Source: Pseudomonas nicosulfuronedens
GTDB taxonomy: Bacteria; Pseudomonadota; Gammaproteobacteria; Pseudomonadales; Pseudomonadaceae
DNA length: 58,561 nucleotides
Direction of reading: 5' to 3'
Assembly: GCF_005877905.1 (NCBI RefSeq)
Contig: NZ_SWDV01000045.1
Location: 1 to 58,561 of the forward strand
The notes beneath the pieces are model-generated. The model worked only from the letters and a program-made list of their open reading frames with translations, made no database searches and was not told the origin of the DNA. Position numbers and translations under genes: made by a program. This document shows, piece by piece, positions 41,504-50,454 of the stretch; the first letter of the stretch is position 1; each line of letters opens with the position of its first letter.

Positions 41504-42562
41504 TCATTGCATATTGATGATGACGTTTTCCTGCCACAGGCGCGGCAGACGCTTGGAGGTCTCTTCCCAGGCCTTGGGGTCCTTGATCGGCTGCGCCTTG
41601 GCGTACTGCTCGTTGGGCAGCAGCTTGGCCTTCACCTCGGCCGGCAGGGTCAGGTGCTCGGCGCGGATCGGTCGGGCATTGCCCTTGGCCAGGTTGATCT
41701 GCCCCGCGTCGCTGAAGATGTACTCGCGCGCCAGCTTGGCGGCGTTCGGGTTCTTCGCGTACTTGTTGATGATGGTGGTGTAGCCGGAGATCACCGAGCC
41801 GTCGGAGGGGATCAGCACCTCGAAGCGCGACGGGTCGATCTGGTCGCGGTAGCTCAGGCCGTTGAAGTCCCAGACGATGCCGACTTCCACTTCACCCTTC
41901 TCCAGGGTGTTGATCACCGGGTTGGTCAGCGACAGGCGACCCTGCTTGGCGAGCTGGGCGAAGAACTCCAGGCCCGGCTTGATGTTCTTCTCGTCGCCGC
42001 CGTTGGCGATGCTGGCGGCCAGCACGCCATTGACGGCCTGGGCGGCGGCGCTCACGTCACCGATGGTGACCTTGTACTTGCCCTTGAGCAGGTCGGCCCA
42101 GCTGTGCGGGACGTCCTTCACCAACTGCTTGTTGACGATGAAGGCGATGGTGCCGGTGTAGGCGAGCGCCCAATGGCCGTCCTTGTCCTTGGCCCAATCA
42201 GGAACCTGGTCCCAGGTGCTGGGCTTGTAGGGCTGGCTGACGTCCATCTGCATGGCAATCGGGCCGAAGGCCGCGCCGACGTCGCCGATATCGGCGCTGG
42301 CGTTTTCCTTCTCGGCCTTGAACTTGGCCAGCTCCTGGGCCGAGCTCATGTCGGTGTCCATGTGCTTGAGGCCGTACTTGCTCTCCAGGTCCTTCCAGGT
42401 GTCCTTCCAGTTTGCCCAGCTGTCGGGCATGCCCACGCTGTTGACCTGGCCTTCCTTGCGGGCGGCGGCTTCCAGCGATTGCAGATCGGCGTTGGCCGCC
42501 ATGGCGAGGCCGCTGCCCAAGGCAATGGCCGATCCCAGCAGTGAAGCAAGCAAGCGTTTCAT
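41504..42562 (-). CDS. ABC transporter periplasmic substrate-binding protein
   Basis: A protein of 352 residues with a signal peptide (1-22, cleaved after AMA) and the fold of family 1/6 binding proteins (Fe(III), spermidine or 2-aminoethylphosphonate type). It is the first gene of the leftward operon and its start faces the GntR gene across a 331-base gap. The ligand is not apparent; pocket residues such as W93, Y183 and D208 could be examined. A typical -GGAG- site is weak (AAGGAGC). Confidence 0.9.
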   Translation of the reverse strand: MKRLLASLLGSAIALGSGLAMAANADLQSLEAAARKEGQVNSVGMPDSWANWKDTWKDLESKYGLKHMDTDMSSAQELAKFKAEKENASADIGDVGAAFGPIAMQMDVSQPYKPSTWDQVPDWAKDKDGHWALAYTGTIAFIVNKQLVKDVPHSWADLLKGKYKVTIGDVSAAAQAVNGVLAASIANGGDEKNIKPGLEFFAQLAKQGRLSLTNPVINTLEKGEVEVGIVWDFNGLSYRDQIDPSRFEVLIPSDGSVISGYTTIINKYAKNPNAAKLAREYIFSDAGQINLAKGNARPIRAEHLTLPAEVKAKLLPNEQYAKAQPIKDPKAWEETSKRLPRLWQENVIINMQ

Positions 42563-42710
42563 TCGGTGCTCCTTCGGATGAAGTTCAGTGTTTTCAAGCG
42601 TGGTCTAGATCAGCAAGACGCAGGCCAATCTAAGCGGGGCGGATGACAGTTTGATGTAAGCCCCAGGTGCGCCAGCCCGGCCTTGAGCGCCCTGCGGGTC
42701 GTCGGGGAAA

Positions 42711-42753
42711 AGCGTAGACCATGGCCAATGCCTTGATCCGCCTGGTCTACGCT
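42711..42753. promoter_or_regulatory. Perfect 11-base inverted repeat
   Basis: AGCGTAGACCA and TGGTCTACGCT are separated by 21 bases. The inner TAGACCA/TGGTCTA parts match the other two sites of this region. Confidence 0.55.
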
Positions 42754-42867
42754 GGTGTCGTTATCTGGCATGGGCGCTGCTTGCAAAGGCATTGTCACAG
42801 GATGGTCATCGGGCTTTCCTAGGATGAGCGCACCCCGTCGGGGTAAAGAAATGCCCTGTTCTGGGGC

Positions 42868-42879
42868 TGGACTAGTCCA
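42868..42879. promoter_or_regulatory. Palindrome TGGACTAGTCCA (candidate GntR operator)
   Basis: A perfect 12-base palindrome ends 14 bases before the GntR start codon, a position suited to autorepression. Confidence 0.55.
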
Positions 42880-42893
42880 AAAGAGGGAATCGA

Positions 42894-43610
42894 ATGCGCG
42901 ATACGGCGCTACCTACGGTCACGGCGATCTGCCGCGCACTCATCGAACAGATCGACAGCGGCCTGCTCAGCGCCGGCGGCAAGCTGCCGGCCGAACGCAA
43001 GCTGAGCGAGCTGTTCGATACCACGCGGATCACCCTGCGCGAGGCTCTGGGGCAACTGGAGGCTCAAGGGCTGATCTACCGCGAGGAACGTCGCGGCTGG
43101 TTCGTCTCGCCGCCGCGCCTGCTGTACAACCCGCTGGTGCGCAGTCACTACCACGCCATGGTGGAAGGACAGGGACGGATGCCGGCGACCGAGGTGCTGT
43201 CGGCTCGACAGATACCGGCCAGTGCGGCCATCTGCGAGCTGCTGGAGCTGCCGGCGTTGTCGAGCGTCTACCAGATCCGCCGGCTGCGGCGCGTAGACGG
43301 GCGGCTGGTGCTCTATGTCGAGCACTACCTCAACCCGGCGTACTTCCCCGGCATCCTCGACAGCGACCTGACCTGCTCGCTCACCGAGCTGTACGCCAGC
43401 CGCTATGACATCCGCTATGGCCGCGTGCGCTTCGACATGGTCCCCACCGCCCTGCACGGCGAGGCGGCCAGTGTGCTGCGTGTCGCCGAGGGCAGCCCGG
43501 CGCTGCGGATCACCCGCATCAACGGCGACCAGTACGGGCGCATCATCGATTGCGACCTGGAGTTCTGGCGGCACGATGCCATCCATGTGAGCGTGGAGGT
43601 GCCGGATTGA
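42894..43610 (+). CDS. GntR-family regulator with UTRA domain
   Basis: A protein of 238 residues. The winged helix-turn-helix at about 8-75 has GGKLPAERKLSELFDTTRITLREALGQLEAQGLIYREERRGWFV; the UTRA ligand domain (about 90-235) follows. Members of this HutC/PhnF subfamily sense small molecules and usually repress. It is divergent from the importer operon and is the likely regulator of it. The start at 42894 has AGAGGG upstream. A REPIN follows the stop. Confidence 0.9.
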   Translation: MRDTALPTVTAICRALIEQIDSGLLSAGGKLPAERKLSELFDTTRITLREALGQLEAQGLIYREERRGWFVSPPRLLYNPLVRSHYHAMVEGQGRMPATEVLSARQIPASAAICELLELPALSSVYQIRRLRRVDGRLVLYVEHYLNPAYFPGILDSDLTCSLTELYASRYDIRYGRVRFDMVPTALHGEAASVLRVAEGSPALRITRINGDQYGRIIDCDLEFWRHDAIHVSVEVPD

Positions 43611-43630
43611 TCCCAGGTCTGCGGCGAGCC

Positions 43631-43711
43631 TGTAGGAGCGAACTTGCTCGCGAACGGACTCAACGTGTGTCATCTAGGGTGGGGCGATTCGCGAGCAAGC
43701 TCGCTCCTACA
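43631..43711. repeat. REPIN (paired REP sequences)
   Basis: TGTAGGAGCGAACTTGCTCG (then CGAA) at 43631-43654 and its near-perfect reverse complement at 43688-43711, between gntR and the convergent apeB. Confidence 0.85.
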
Positions 43712-43756
43712 AGAAAGCTGTGCCCGTGGTCGCGCGCAGGTAGCTGCAGTCTGATT

Positions 43757-43785
43757 GAAAAACGCCCGGCGGGTGCCAGGCGTTG
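43757..43785 (-). terminator. Terminator of apeB
   Basis: On the minus strand AACGCC and GGGCGTT pair loosely (TGGCACCCGCC loop) followed by TTTTTC, just after the apeB stop. Confidence 0.7.
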
Positions 43786-43788
43786 GGG

Positions 43789-45078
43789 TCAGGGCAGGTC
43801 GGCGCTGTCGTAGAAGGCGCTGAGCACCTTGGCCAGGTAGTGCAGGTCCTGGCTGCCGGCCAGCTCGCGAATGGAGTGCATGGCAAAGGTCGGCAGGCCG
43901 ATGTCGACGGTGCGCACGCCGATCTGGCTAGCGGTGATCGGGCCGATGGTGGAGCCGCAACCCATGTCGCTGCGGGTCACGAAGCTCTGTACCGGTACTT
44001 CGTTTTCCAGGCACAGGTGACGGAAGAAACCGGCGGTCTCGCTGTTGGTGGCGTAGCGCTGGTTGCTGTTGATCTTGATCACCGGGCCGCCGTTGAGCTT
44101 CGGGCCGTGATTGCCGTCGTGCTTGTCGGCGTAGTTCGGGTGCACACCGTGGGCGTTGTCGGCGGAGACCAGCAGCGAGCGCTGCACGGTACGGGTGAAT
44201 GCATCGCCCTCGGGCAGCAGGCGGCGCAGCACTTGCTCGAGGAACGGGCCGTCGGCGCCGCAGGCCGAGCAGGAGCCGACCTCTTCGTGATCGGTGCAGA
44301 CCAGCACGCCGCTCTGTTCGTCGTTGCTGACCAGCAGGGCTTGCAGGCCGGCGAAGCAGGACAGCAGGTTGTCCAGGCGGGCGCCGGCGATGAACGCCTG
44401 GTCGAGGCCGATCACGGCGGCGCGCTGGGTATCGTAGAAGCTCAGTTCATAGTCGAGGATGGCGTCGGCAGTGATGCCATGCTCCAGCTGCAGCTGTTCG
44501 CCGAGCAGGTCGCGGAAGTCGCGGGTCTCGCCGGCGGCGACCTGGGCGAGGATCGGCGGCAGTTCGGTCTGCGCGTTGATTGACCAGCCCAGGTTGGCCT
44601 CGCGGTTGAGGTGGATCGCCAAGTTGGGGATGACCGCAATGGGCGCCTTGAAATCGATCAGCTTGCTTTCGACCTTGCCGGCCAGGCGGAAGGTGACGCG
44701 ACCGGCCAGGGACAGGTCGCGGTCGAACCAGGGGGCGAACAGCGCACCGCCATAGACTTCCACGCCCAGTTGCCAGTAACCGTTGCGAACCAGTTCGGGG
44801 TTGGGCTTGACGCGCAGGCAGGGGCTGTCGGTATGCGCGCCGACCAGGCGCAGGCCGTTCTCCAGCAGCAGCGCGGTGCCGAGCTTGAAAGCGATCAGCG
44901 AAGAGTCGTTGCGGGTGACGTAATAGCGGCCGCCGGCTTCGGTGCGCCAGGCGTCACGCTCGTCCAGGCGCTGGTAGCCGGCCTCTTCGAGGCGACGGGC
45001 GAGGGCCTGGGTGGCGTGGAAGGGGGTGGGGGAGGCCGCGAGGAAATCGATCAGGCCCTGGTTGAGTTCTGTACGCAT
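43789..45078 (-). CDS. apeB: M18-family aminopeptidase ApeB
   Basis: A protein of 429 residues with M18 zinc ligands in [13 protein letters not shown] (H/D), CTDHEEVGS (DHEE), [11 protein letters not shown] and the C-terminal [13 protein letters not shown]18 enzymes are dodecameric di-zinc aspartyl/leucyl-type aminopeptidases. The start at 45078 lies a few bases past a weak site. Length fits the P. aeruginosa protein from memory. Confidence 0.95.
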   Translation of the reverse strand: MRTELNQGLIDFLAASPTPFHATQALARRLEEAGYQRLDERDAWRTEAGGRYYVTRNDSSLIAFKLGTALLLENGLRLVGAHTDSPCLRVKPNPELVRNGYWQLGVEVYGGALFAPWFDRDLSLAGRVTFRLAGKVESKLIDFKAPIAVIPNLAIHLNREANLGWSINAQTELPPILAQVAAGETRDFRDLLGEQLQLEHGITADAILDYELSFYDTQRAAVIGLDQAFIAGARLDNLLSCFAGLQALLVSNDEQSGVLVCTDHEEVGSCSACGADGPFLEQVLRRLLPEGDAFTRTVQRSLLVSADNAHGVHPNYADKHDGNHGPKLNGGPVIKINSNQRYATNSETAGFFRHLCLENEVPVQSFVTRSDMGCGSTIGPITASQIGVRTVDIGLPTFAMHSIRELAGSQDLHYLAKVLSAFYDSADLP

Positions 45079-45148
45079 GGGTAACTCCGGACAGCGAATG
45101 GCCGGAAGTTTAACGTAAATGCGCTAATCTGCGGCCTGGGTAGGACCC

Positions 45149-45227
45149 TGTAGGAGCGAGCTTGCCCGCGAAGGTTTTTCGCCGGCGACACAGGTGCAGG
45201 GCGGTTCGCGAGCAAGCCCGCTCCTGC
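45149..45227. repeat. REPIN (paired REP sequences, variant)
   Basis: TGTAGGAGCGAGCTTGCCCG (then CGAA) at 45149-45172 and its inverted partner at 45205-45227. One base of the loop differs (GCCCG) from the others. Confidence 0.85.
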
Positions 45228-45236
45228 GAGAAAAAA

Positions 45237-45872
45237 TCAGAACGGCGCGGGAGACTCGAAGCGCAGGCGCTCGCCGGTCTGCGGGTGGGTCAGGGCCAGC
45301 ATGCTGGCGTGCAGGCACAGGCGGTCGCGCAGGTCCAGGGCTTCGCCTTCGGCATACAGGCGGTCACCGAGCAGGGGGTGACCAATGGTCAGCATGTGCA
45401 CGCGCAGCTGGTGTGAGCGGCCGGTGATCGGCGTGAGCTCCACGCGGCTCCAGTTTCCGTGGCGTTCCATCACGCGCCAGAAGGTCAGCGCATGGCGGCC
45501 CTGCTCGAAGTCCACCACATGGCGCGGCTTGGTCGGCGGGTCGTAGCGCAGCGGCGCTTCGATACGGCCGCTGTCGAGCTCCGGCTCGCCCCAGCACAGT
45601 GCGGTATAGGCCTTCTCGGTCTCGCGGTCGTGGAACTGGCGGGACAGTTCGCGGTGGCTGTCGGCGTCACGGGCCAGCACGATCAGGCCGGAGGTTTCCC
45701 AGTCCAGGCGGTGGACGATGCGCGCTTCCGGGTAGCCGTTCTCTTGCAGGCGGGTGATCAGGCAATCCTTGTTGTCGTCCGCGCGGCCGGGCACGGAGAG
45801 CAGCAGGGTGGGCTTGTTCACCACCAGGAGGGCGGCGTCCTCATGGACGAATTCGATCTGGGAAAGCGGCAT
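45237..45872 (-). CDS. RluA-family pseudouridine synthase
   Basis: A protein of 211 residues with the catalytic HRLDWETSG motif (D57). Short length and the absence of an S4 domain fit the RluA/TruC branch rather than RluC/D; the target RNA cannot be fixed from sequence. The start at 45872 follows a weak site. Downstream of minE, same strand, with 77 bases between. Confidence 0.85.
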   Translation of the reverse strand: MPLSQIEFVHEDAALLVVNKPTLLLSVPGRADDNKDCLITRLQENGYPEARIVHRLDWETSGLIVLARDADSHRELSRQFHDRETEKAYTALCWGEPELDSGRIEAPLRYDPPTKPRHVVDFEQGRHALTFWRVMERHGNWSRVELTPITGRSHQLRVHMLTIGHPLLGDRLYAEGEALDLRDRLCLHASMLALTHPQTGERLRFESPAPF

Positions 45873-45949
45873 GGAAGCTCTATTGCGCGAATAATAAAGA
45901 CGAAAACGACTGCGGCGGCCGAGGCCGCCGCAGGTTCACCGATGCCGGA

Positions 45950-46204
45950 TCAACGTTCCGGCAGGGTGATGTTGAGTTCCAGGATCGAACAGCTGCCCTG
46001 GTTGGCCAGCTCGACCTGGACTTGTTCCTGGTCGATGGGCACGTATTTGCGGATCACTTCCAGCAGGTCTTTCTGCAGCTGCGGGAGGTAGTCCGGTTGC
46101 GAACGGTTGCCGCGCTCGTGGGCGACGATGATCTGGAGTCTTTCTTTCGCGATGGATGCGCTGTTTTGCGCCTTCCGGCTGCGGAAGAAATCTAAAAGGC
46201 TCAT
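45950..46204 (-). CDS. minE: Cell division topological factor MinE
   Basis: A protein of 84 residues with the usual MinE sequence ([29 protein letters not shown], then the dimerisation part). It drives MinD off the membrane and sets the oscillation. Start overlaps the minD stop by four bases (46201/46204), so translation is coupled. Confidence 0.98.
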   Translation of the reverse strand: MSLLDFFRSRKAQNSASIAKERLQIIVAHERGNRSQPDYLPQLQKDLLEVIRKYVPIDQEQVQVELANQGSCSILELNITLPER

Positions 46205-47016
46205 TCACGTCCTCCGAACAGTCTCTGCAGGAATCCTTTCTTCTGCACGTCGAGGAAACGGTGGGGCATTTCTTTGCCCAGCAGTCGCTCGACGGCGTCG
46301 CTGTACGCCTGGCCGGCATCGCTTTCTTCGTCGAGGATGACCGGTACACCCTGGTTGGATGCCTTGAGCACCGCCTGGGATTCCGGGATCACGCCGAGCA
46401 GACGGATGGCCAGGATTTCCTCGACGTCTTCGACGCCGAGCATTTCGCCCTTGGTGACGCGCTCGGGGTTGTAGCGGGTCAGCAGCAGGTGTTCCTTGAT
46501 CGCGTCCTCGCCTTTCTCGGCGCGCGCGGATTTGCTGGCCAGCAGGCCGAGCATGCGGTCGGAGTCGCGGACCGAGGAGACTTCCGGGTTGGTCACGACG
46601 ATCGCCTCATCGGCGTAGTACATGGCCAGATGGGCACCTTTCTCGATGCCGGCCGGGGAGTCGCAGATCACGTAGTCGAAGGACTGCTTGAGCTCTTCGA
46701 TGACCTTGCCGACGCCTTCCTGGGTGAGTGCGTCCTTGTCGCGGGTCTGGCTGGCGGCCAGCACGAACAGGTTCTCGAGGCGCTTGTCCTTGATCAGGGC
46801 CTGGGTCAGGGTCGCTTCGCCGTTGATGACGTTGACGAAGTCGTAAACCACGCGGCGTTCGCAGCCCATGATCAGGTCGAGGTTACGCAGGCCTACGTCG
46901 AAGTCGACGATGACGGTCTTGTGGCCGCGCAGGGCCAGGCCGGTGCCGATGGCTGCGCTGGTGGTGGTTTTACCGACGCCACCCTTACCGGAAGTGACTA
47001 CGAGGATCTTGGCCAA
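46201..47016 (-). CDS. minD: Septum site-determining ATPase MinD
   Basis: A protein of 271 residues with the deviant Walker [15 protein letters not shown] and a C-terminal amphipathic helix ([10 protein letters not shown]). MinD binds ATP, dimerises on the membrane and recruits MinC and MinE. 61 bases after minC, four-base overlap with minE. Confidence 0.98.
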   Translation of the reverse strand: MAKILVVTSGKGGVGKTTTSAAIGTGLALRGHKTVIVDFDVGLRNLDLIMGCERRVVYDFVNVINGEATLTQALIKDKRLENLFVLAASQTRDKDALTQEGVGKVIEELKQSFDYVICDSPAGIEKGAHLAMYYADEAIVVTNPEVSSVRDSDRMLGLLASKSARAEKGEDAIKEHLLLTRYNPERVTKGEMLGVEDVEEILAIRLLGVIPESQAVLKASNQGVPVILDEESDAGQAYSDAVERLLGKEMPHRFLDVQKKGFLQRLFGGRE

Positions 47017-47077
47017 GGTGATTCACCCCAAAGAAAAAACGAAGAATTCTGGTCCCTGAAAGTCGCGGCAGTATCCG

Positions 47078-48025
47078 TTAAAGGCGGGTGATGTTCAACA
47101 CGTCACCCGACAGGCTGACGTGCACCGCCTGCCCCCATTGCGGACTGCGTCGAAGGTCTTCGGCGACCTTGTAATTACCGGCGATGGACACCAGTTCGGC
47201 GGCCAGCTGCTGGCAGAAAATACGTGCGCTGGTGTCGCCCTTGACTCCGGCCAGGGCACGACCGCGCATCGGACCGTACACATGGATATTTCCGTCGGCG
47301 AGAAGTTCCGCGCCGGGGCTGACGGGAGCAAGCACGATCAGGTCGCCGCCGGCGGCGTAGATCTGCACGCCGCCGCGTACCGGAGTGGTGACCAGCTTGG
47401 TCGGACGGACGACCGGCGCCGGCGGCTCGGCCGGTTTTTCCGGAGCGGCTTCCGCAGCGGCTTCCTTCGCCGGCTCCTGGGCTGCGTCGGTTGGCTCGGC
47501 GGCTGCCTCTTTCGGTTTCTCCGGCTTGGCCTCGGTGGTCTGCTTGGCCGGTTTCTCGGCTTGCACACCGGCGCCGGCGGCCTGCTCGACCACCTTTTCG
47601 GAGAGTTTCTCGCCACGCGGGCGACGTACCGGCGCGGCGCCAGTTACCTGCGGGACGGCATCCTTGGGCTCGACCGCGCGCTCGCGGGAGGAGCCCGACG
47701 GCGGCAGCACGGGGATGTCGAACATGGTGGCCAGGCGGATGTCTTCCTCGCGGCTGGCGCGGATAGCCAGGGTGCGCAGGCCATGGCGACGGCAGATGTC
47801 CAGCACGCCTTGCAGGTCGAGCTGGCCTTCGCCGTCGGGAAGTTTGTCCAGCGCCAGCACCAGCGGGGTATCGCGGAAGAAGTTAGGCGCCTGGGCGACC
47901 TTGTCGGCCAACTGGCGGTCCAGGCGCGGCAGGTCATTGTGGGCCAGTTCCAGAACGGTGACGGCCAGCATGCTGCCCTTGAGCTGGAATACGGGATCGT
48001 GGTCGAGAAGGTCAGCTTGGCTCAT
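47078..48025 (-). CDS. minC: Septum site-determining protein MinC with long linker
   Basis: A protein of 315 residues, longer than the usual roughly 230-265. The N-terminal FtsZ-binding domain spans about 1-107, the C-terminal beta-helix (about 209-315) carries [24 protein letters not shown], and between them lies a low-complexity linker of about 100 residues rich in Ala, Pro, Glu and Lys ([24 protein letters not shown]). Both functional halves appear complete. First gene of minCDE, divergent from lpxL. Confidence 0.93.
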   Translation of the reverse strand: MSQADLLDHDPVFQLKGSMLAVTVLELAHNDLPRLDRQLADKVAQAPNFFRDTPLVLALDKLPDGEGQLDLQGVLDICRRHGLRTLAIRASREEDIRLATMFDIPVLPPSGSSRERAVEPKDAVPQVTGAAPVRRPRGEKLSEKVVEQAAGAGVQAEKPAKQTTEAKPEKPKEAAAEPTDAAQEPAKEAAAEAAPEKPAEPPAPVVRPTKLVTTPVRGGVQIYAAGGDLIVLAPVSPGAELLADGNIHVYGPMRGRALAGVKGDTSARIFCQQLAAELVSIAGNYKVAEDLRRSPQWGQAVHVSLSGDVLNITRL

Positions 48026-48167
48026 GGTCGGACTGCGTCATCAAAATGGTTGGACTTATAGCGGACCGCCCCGGCAGCCGCAAGCGTGGCCGATGGCTAG
48101 GACCGCGTGAGGCACGGGACGTGCCGGCAGGGTAGAATGTCGGGCTTTGCCCTAGCCGGAAAGTTCC

Positions 48168-49100
48168 ATGGACCGCCCCACCTTTCGCCGTGAGTTCCTC
48201 CATCCCCGCCACTGGCCGCTCTGGCTTGGTCTCGGCGTGCTCTGGCTGGTGGTGCAGCTGCCGTACCCGACTCTGCTGGGCCTGGGCCGTGCGCTCGGCG
48301 CAGTGATGTACCGCGTGGTCGGCAGTCGCCGGGCGATAGCCGCGCGCAACCTGGAGCTGTGCTTCCCGGCGCTCTCCGCCGCCGAGCGCAAGCGCCTGCT
48401 CAAGGAGAACTTCGCCTCCACCGGCATCGCCTTCTTCGAGATGGCCATGAGCTGGTGGTGGCCGAAGGCCCGTTTGGCCAGGCTCGCCCATATCGAAGGC
48501 ATCGAGCACCTGAAGAAGGCCGAGGCCGAAGGCAAGGGCGTGATCCTCATGGCCATGCATTTCACCACCCTGGAGATCGGCGCAGCGTTGCTGGGCCAGG
48601 TGCAGACGATTGATGGCATGTACCGCGAGCACGATAACCCGGTGTTCGATTTCGTCCAGCGTACCGGCCGCGAGCGGCATAACGCTGATGCCACCGCCAT
48701 CGAGCGCGAGGACGTGCGCGCGATGCTCAAGGTGCTGCGCGCCGGCCGCGCCATCTGGTATGCGCCGGACCAGGACTATGGGATCAAACAGAGCCTGTTC
48801 GTGCCGCTGTTCGGCATCCAGGCGGCCACTGTCACCGCCACCACCAAGTTCGCCCGACTGGGCCGCGCCCTGGTGCTGCCGTTCACCCAGTCGCGCCTGG
48901 CCGATGGTTCCGGCTACCGCCTGACCATCCACCCGCCGCTGGAGGACTTCCCCGGCGAGAGCGAGGAGGCCGATTGCCTGCGCATCAACCAGTGGGTGGA
49001 GAGCGAGATTCGTCGCCAGCCCGAGCAGTACCTCTGGGCGCACCGCCGCTTCAAGAGCCGCCCCGAGGGCGAGCCGAAGCTCTACGACAAGAAGAAGTAG
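48168..49100 (+). CDS. lpxL: Lipid A acyltransferase LpxL (HtrB)
   Basis: A protein of 310 residues with an N-terminal transmembrane segment and the lysophospholipid acyltransferase motif HX4E (HFTTLE, near residue 128), followed by the typical DQDYG block. LpxL/HtrB adds a secondary acyl chain to lipid A in the inner membrane. The start at 48168 has a GGAAAG site. Divergent from minC. Confidence 0.93.
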   Translation: MDRPTFRREFLHPRHWPLWLGLGVLWLVVQLPYPTLLGLGRALGAVMYRVVGSRRAIAARNLELCFPALSAAERKRLLKENFASTGIAFFEMAMSWWWPKARLARLAHIEGIEHLKKAEAEGKGVILMAMHFTTLEIGAALLGQVQTIDGMYREHDNPVFDFVQRTGRERHNADATAIEREDVRAMLKVLRAGRAIWYAPDQDYGIKQSLFVPLFGIQAATVTATTKFARLGRALVLPFTQSRLADGSGYRLTIHPPLEDFPGESEEADCLRINQWVESEIRRQPEQYLWAHRRFKSRPEGEPKLYDKKK

Positions 49101-49155
49101 GCCGTTCACTCCTCTGGCGGCCTAAGCTGGAAACGACGCGACAAGGACTTCTGCC

Positions 49156-50343
49156 GTGACCGACTCCGCCACTCTCCCGCAGCAATCTCCGGCCGTTACC
49201 GGCCTGATCCTCTCCGGCGGCGGTGCGCGGGCGGCCTATCAGGTCGGCGTGCTGGCCGCCATCGCCGAGCTGTTGCCTGAGGGCGCGGAGAATCCGTTTC
49301 CGGTGATCGTCGGCACTTCCGCCGGCGCCATCAATGCCGTCGGGCTGGCCTGTGGGGCGTTGTCCTTTACCGGCGCGGTGGAGCGCCTGACCAAGGTCTG
49401 GAAGGGCTTTCGCACCGGGCAGGTCTATCGCTCCGACTGGCCCGGTGTGTTCAGCCAGGCCTTCAAGTTTCTTGGCCACAGCCTGCTGGGGCTAGGCAAG
49501 CGCGAACCGGTGGCGCTACTGGACAGCACACCGCTGCGTTATCTCCTCGAACGCGAACTGGATCTCTCCGGCATCGCCGCCGCCGTGCGCCGGCGCAACC
49601 TGCGCGCGGTGGCGGTGACCGCATTCGGCTACGAGTCCGGCCAGGCCGTGACCTTCTACCAGGGCCGCGCGACCATCGATCCCTGGCTGCGCCACCGTCG
49701 CATCGGCGTGCCGACGCGGCTGCAGATCGAGCACCTGCTGGCCAGCTCGGCAATTCCGCTGCTGTTTCGCCCGGTGAAGATCTTCCGCGAGTTCTTTGGC
49801 GACGGCGCAGTGCGCCAGCAGGCGCCGATCAGTCCGGCGCTGCACCTGGGCGCCAACCGCGTGCTGGTGATCGGTGTCAGCGGCAACCCCACGGTGGGCA
49901 GTGCCAACGAGCAGGTGGCCAACTACCGCACGGGCCAGCCGCCGAGCCTGGCACAGGTGGGCATCCACCTGTTGAACAGCACCTTCATCGACAGCCTGGA
50001 AGGCGATATCGAACTGCTGCACCGGATCAACTTCCTCAGCTCGCTGGTGCCCGAAGAAGCGCGCCGCGCGACGCTGGGGCTGGCGCCGGTGGATGTATTG
50101 CTGATTTCACCGAGTCGGCCGCTGGACGAGATCGCCGCGCAGTACCGCCATGAATTGCCCAAGGCGCTGCGCCTGTTCCTGCGTGGGCCGGGGGCGACCA
50201 AGGCGAGCGGGGCAGGGGTACTCAGCTACCTGTTGTTCGAACCGGGCTACTGCAATGCGCTGATCGAACTGGGTTACCGCGATGCCATGGAAAAGCGCGC
50301 GGAAATCACGCGCTTTCTGGGGATGGAAGACTGGTCGCTGTAG
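49156..50343 (+). CDS. Patatin-like phospholipase
   Basis: A protein of 395 residues with the oxyanion GGGARAAY (21-28), nucleophile elbow GTSAG with S55 and the catalytic D216 (DGA), the patatin Ser-Asp dyad. It would hydrolyse acyl esters, probably phospholipids. The start is a GTG at 49156 with AAGGA upstream. No signal peptide. Same strand and 55 bases after lpxL; may be co-transcribed. Confidence 0.88.
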   Translation: MTDSATLPQQSPAVTGLILSGGGARAAYQVGVLAAIAELLPEGAENPFPVIVGTSAGAINAVGLACGALSFTGAVERLTKVWKGFRTGQVYRSDWPGVFSQAFKFLGHSLLGLGKREPVALLDSTPLRYLLERELDLSGIAAAVRRRNLRAVAVTAFGYESGQAVTFYQGRATIDPWLRHRRIGVPTRLQIEHLLASSAIPLLFRPVKIFREFFGDGAVRQQAPISPALHLGANRVLVIGVSGNPTVGSANEQVANYRTGQPPSLAQVGIHLLNSTFIDSLEGDIELLHRINFLSSLVPEEARRATLGLAPVDVLLISPSRPLDEIAAQYRHELPKALRLFLRGPGATKASGAGVLSYLLFEPGYCNALIELGYRDAMEKRAEITRFLGMEDWSL

Positions 50344-50350
50344 GAGTTAT

Positions 50351-50436
50351 TCGTAGGATGGTGTGGAGCGAAGCGATACCCATCATTTTCCGGTCGTTCC
50401 GGACGATGGGTATCGCAAGCTCCACCCATCCTACGA
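50351..50436. repeat. Long inverted repeat with GATACCCATC core
   Basis: TCGTAGGATGG and CCATCCTACGA ends, with inner GATACCCATC / GATGGGTATC arms, form a hairpin of about 86 bases between the convergent patatin and pirin genes. It is a second intergenic repeat type. Confidence 0.7.
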
Positions 50437-50454
50437 GAGCTCATCCGGCTTCAG

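Larger units (their letters stand above)
42563..42893. other. Divergent control region with three related palindromes
   Basis: No gene in these 331 bases. Three motifs share a TGGTCTA/TAGACCA-like core: TGGTCTAGATCA at 42601-42612, the 11-base arms at 42711-42721 and 42743-42753, and the perfect palindrome TGGACTAGTCCA at 42868-42879. They lie between the importer operon and the GntR gene, and one touches the GntR leader. HutC/PhnF-type regulators bind similar sequences. Confidence 0.55.
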
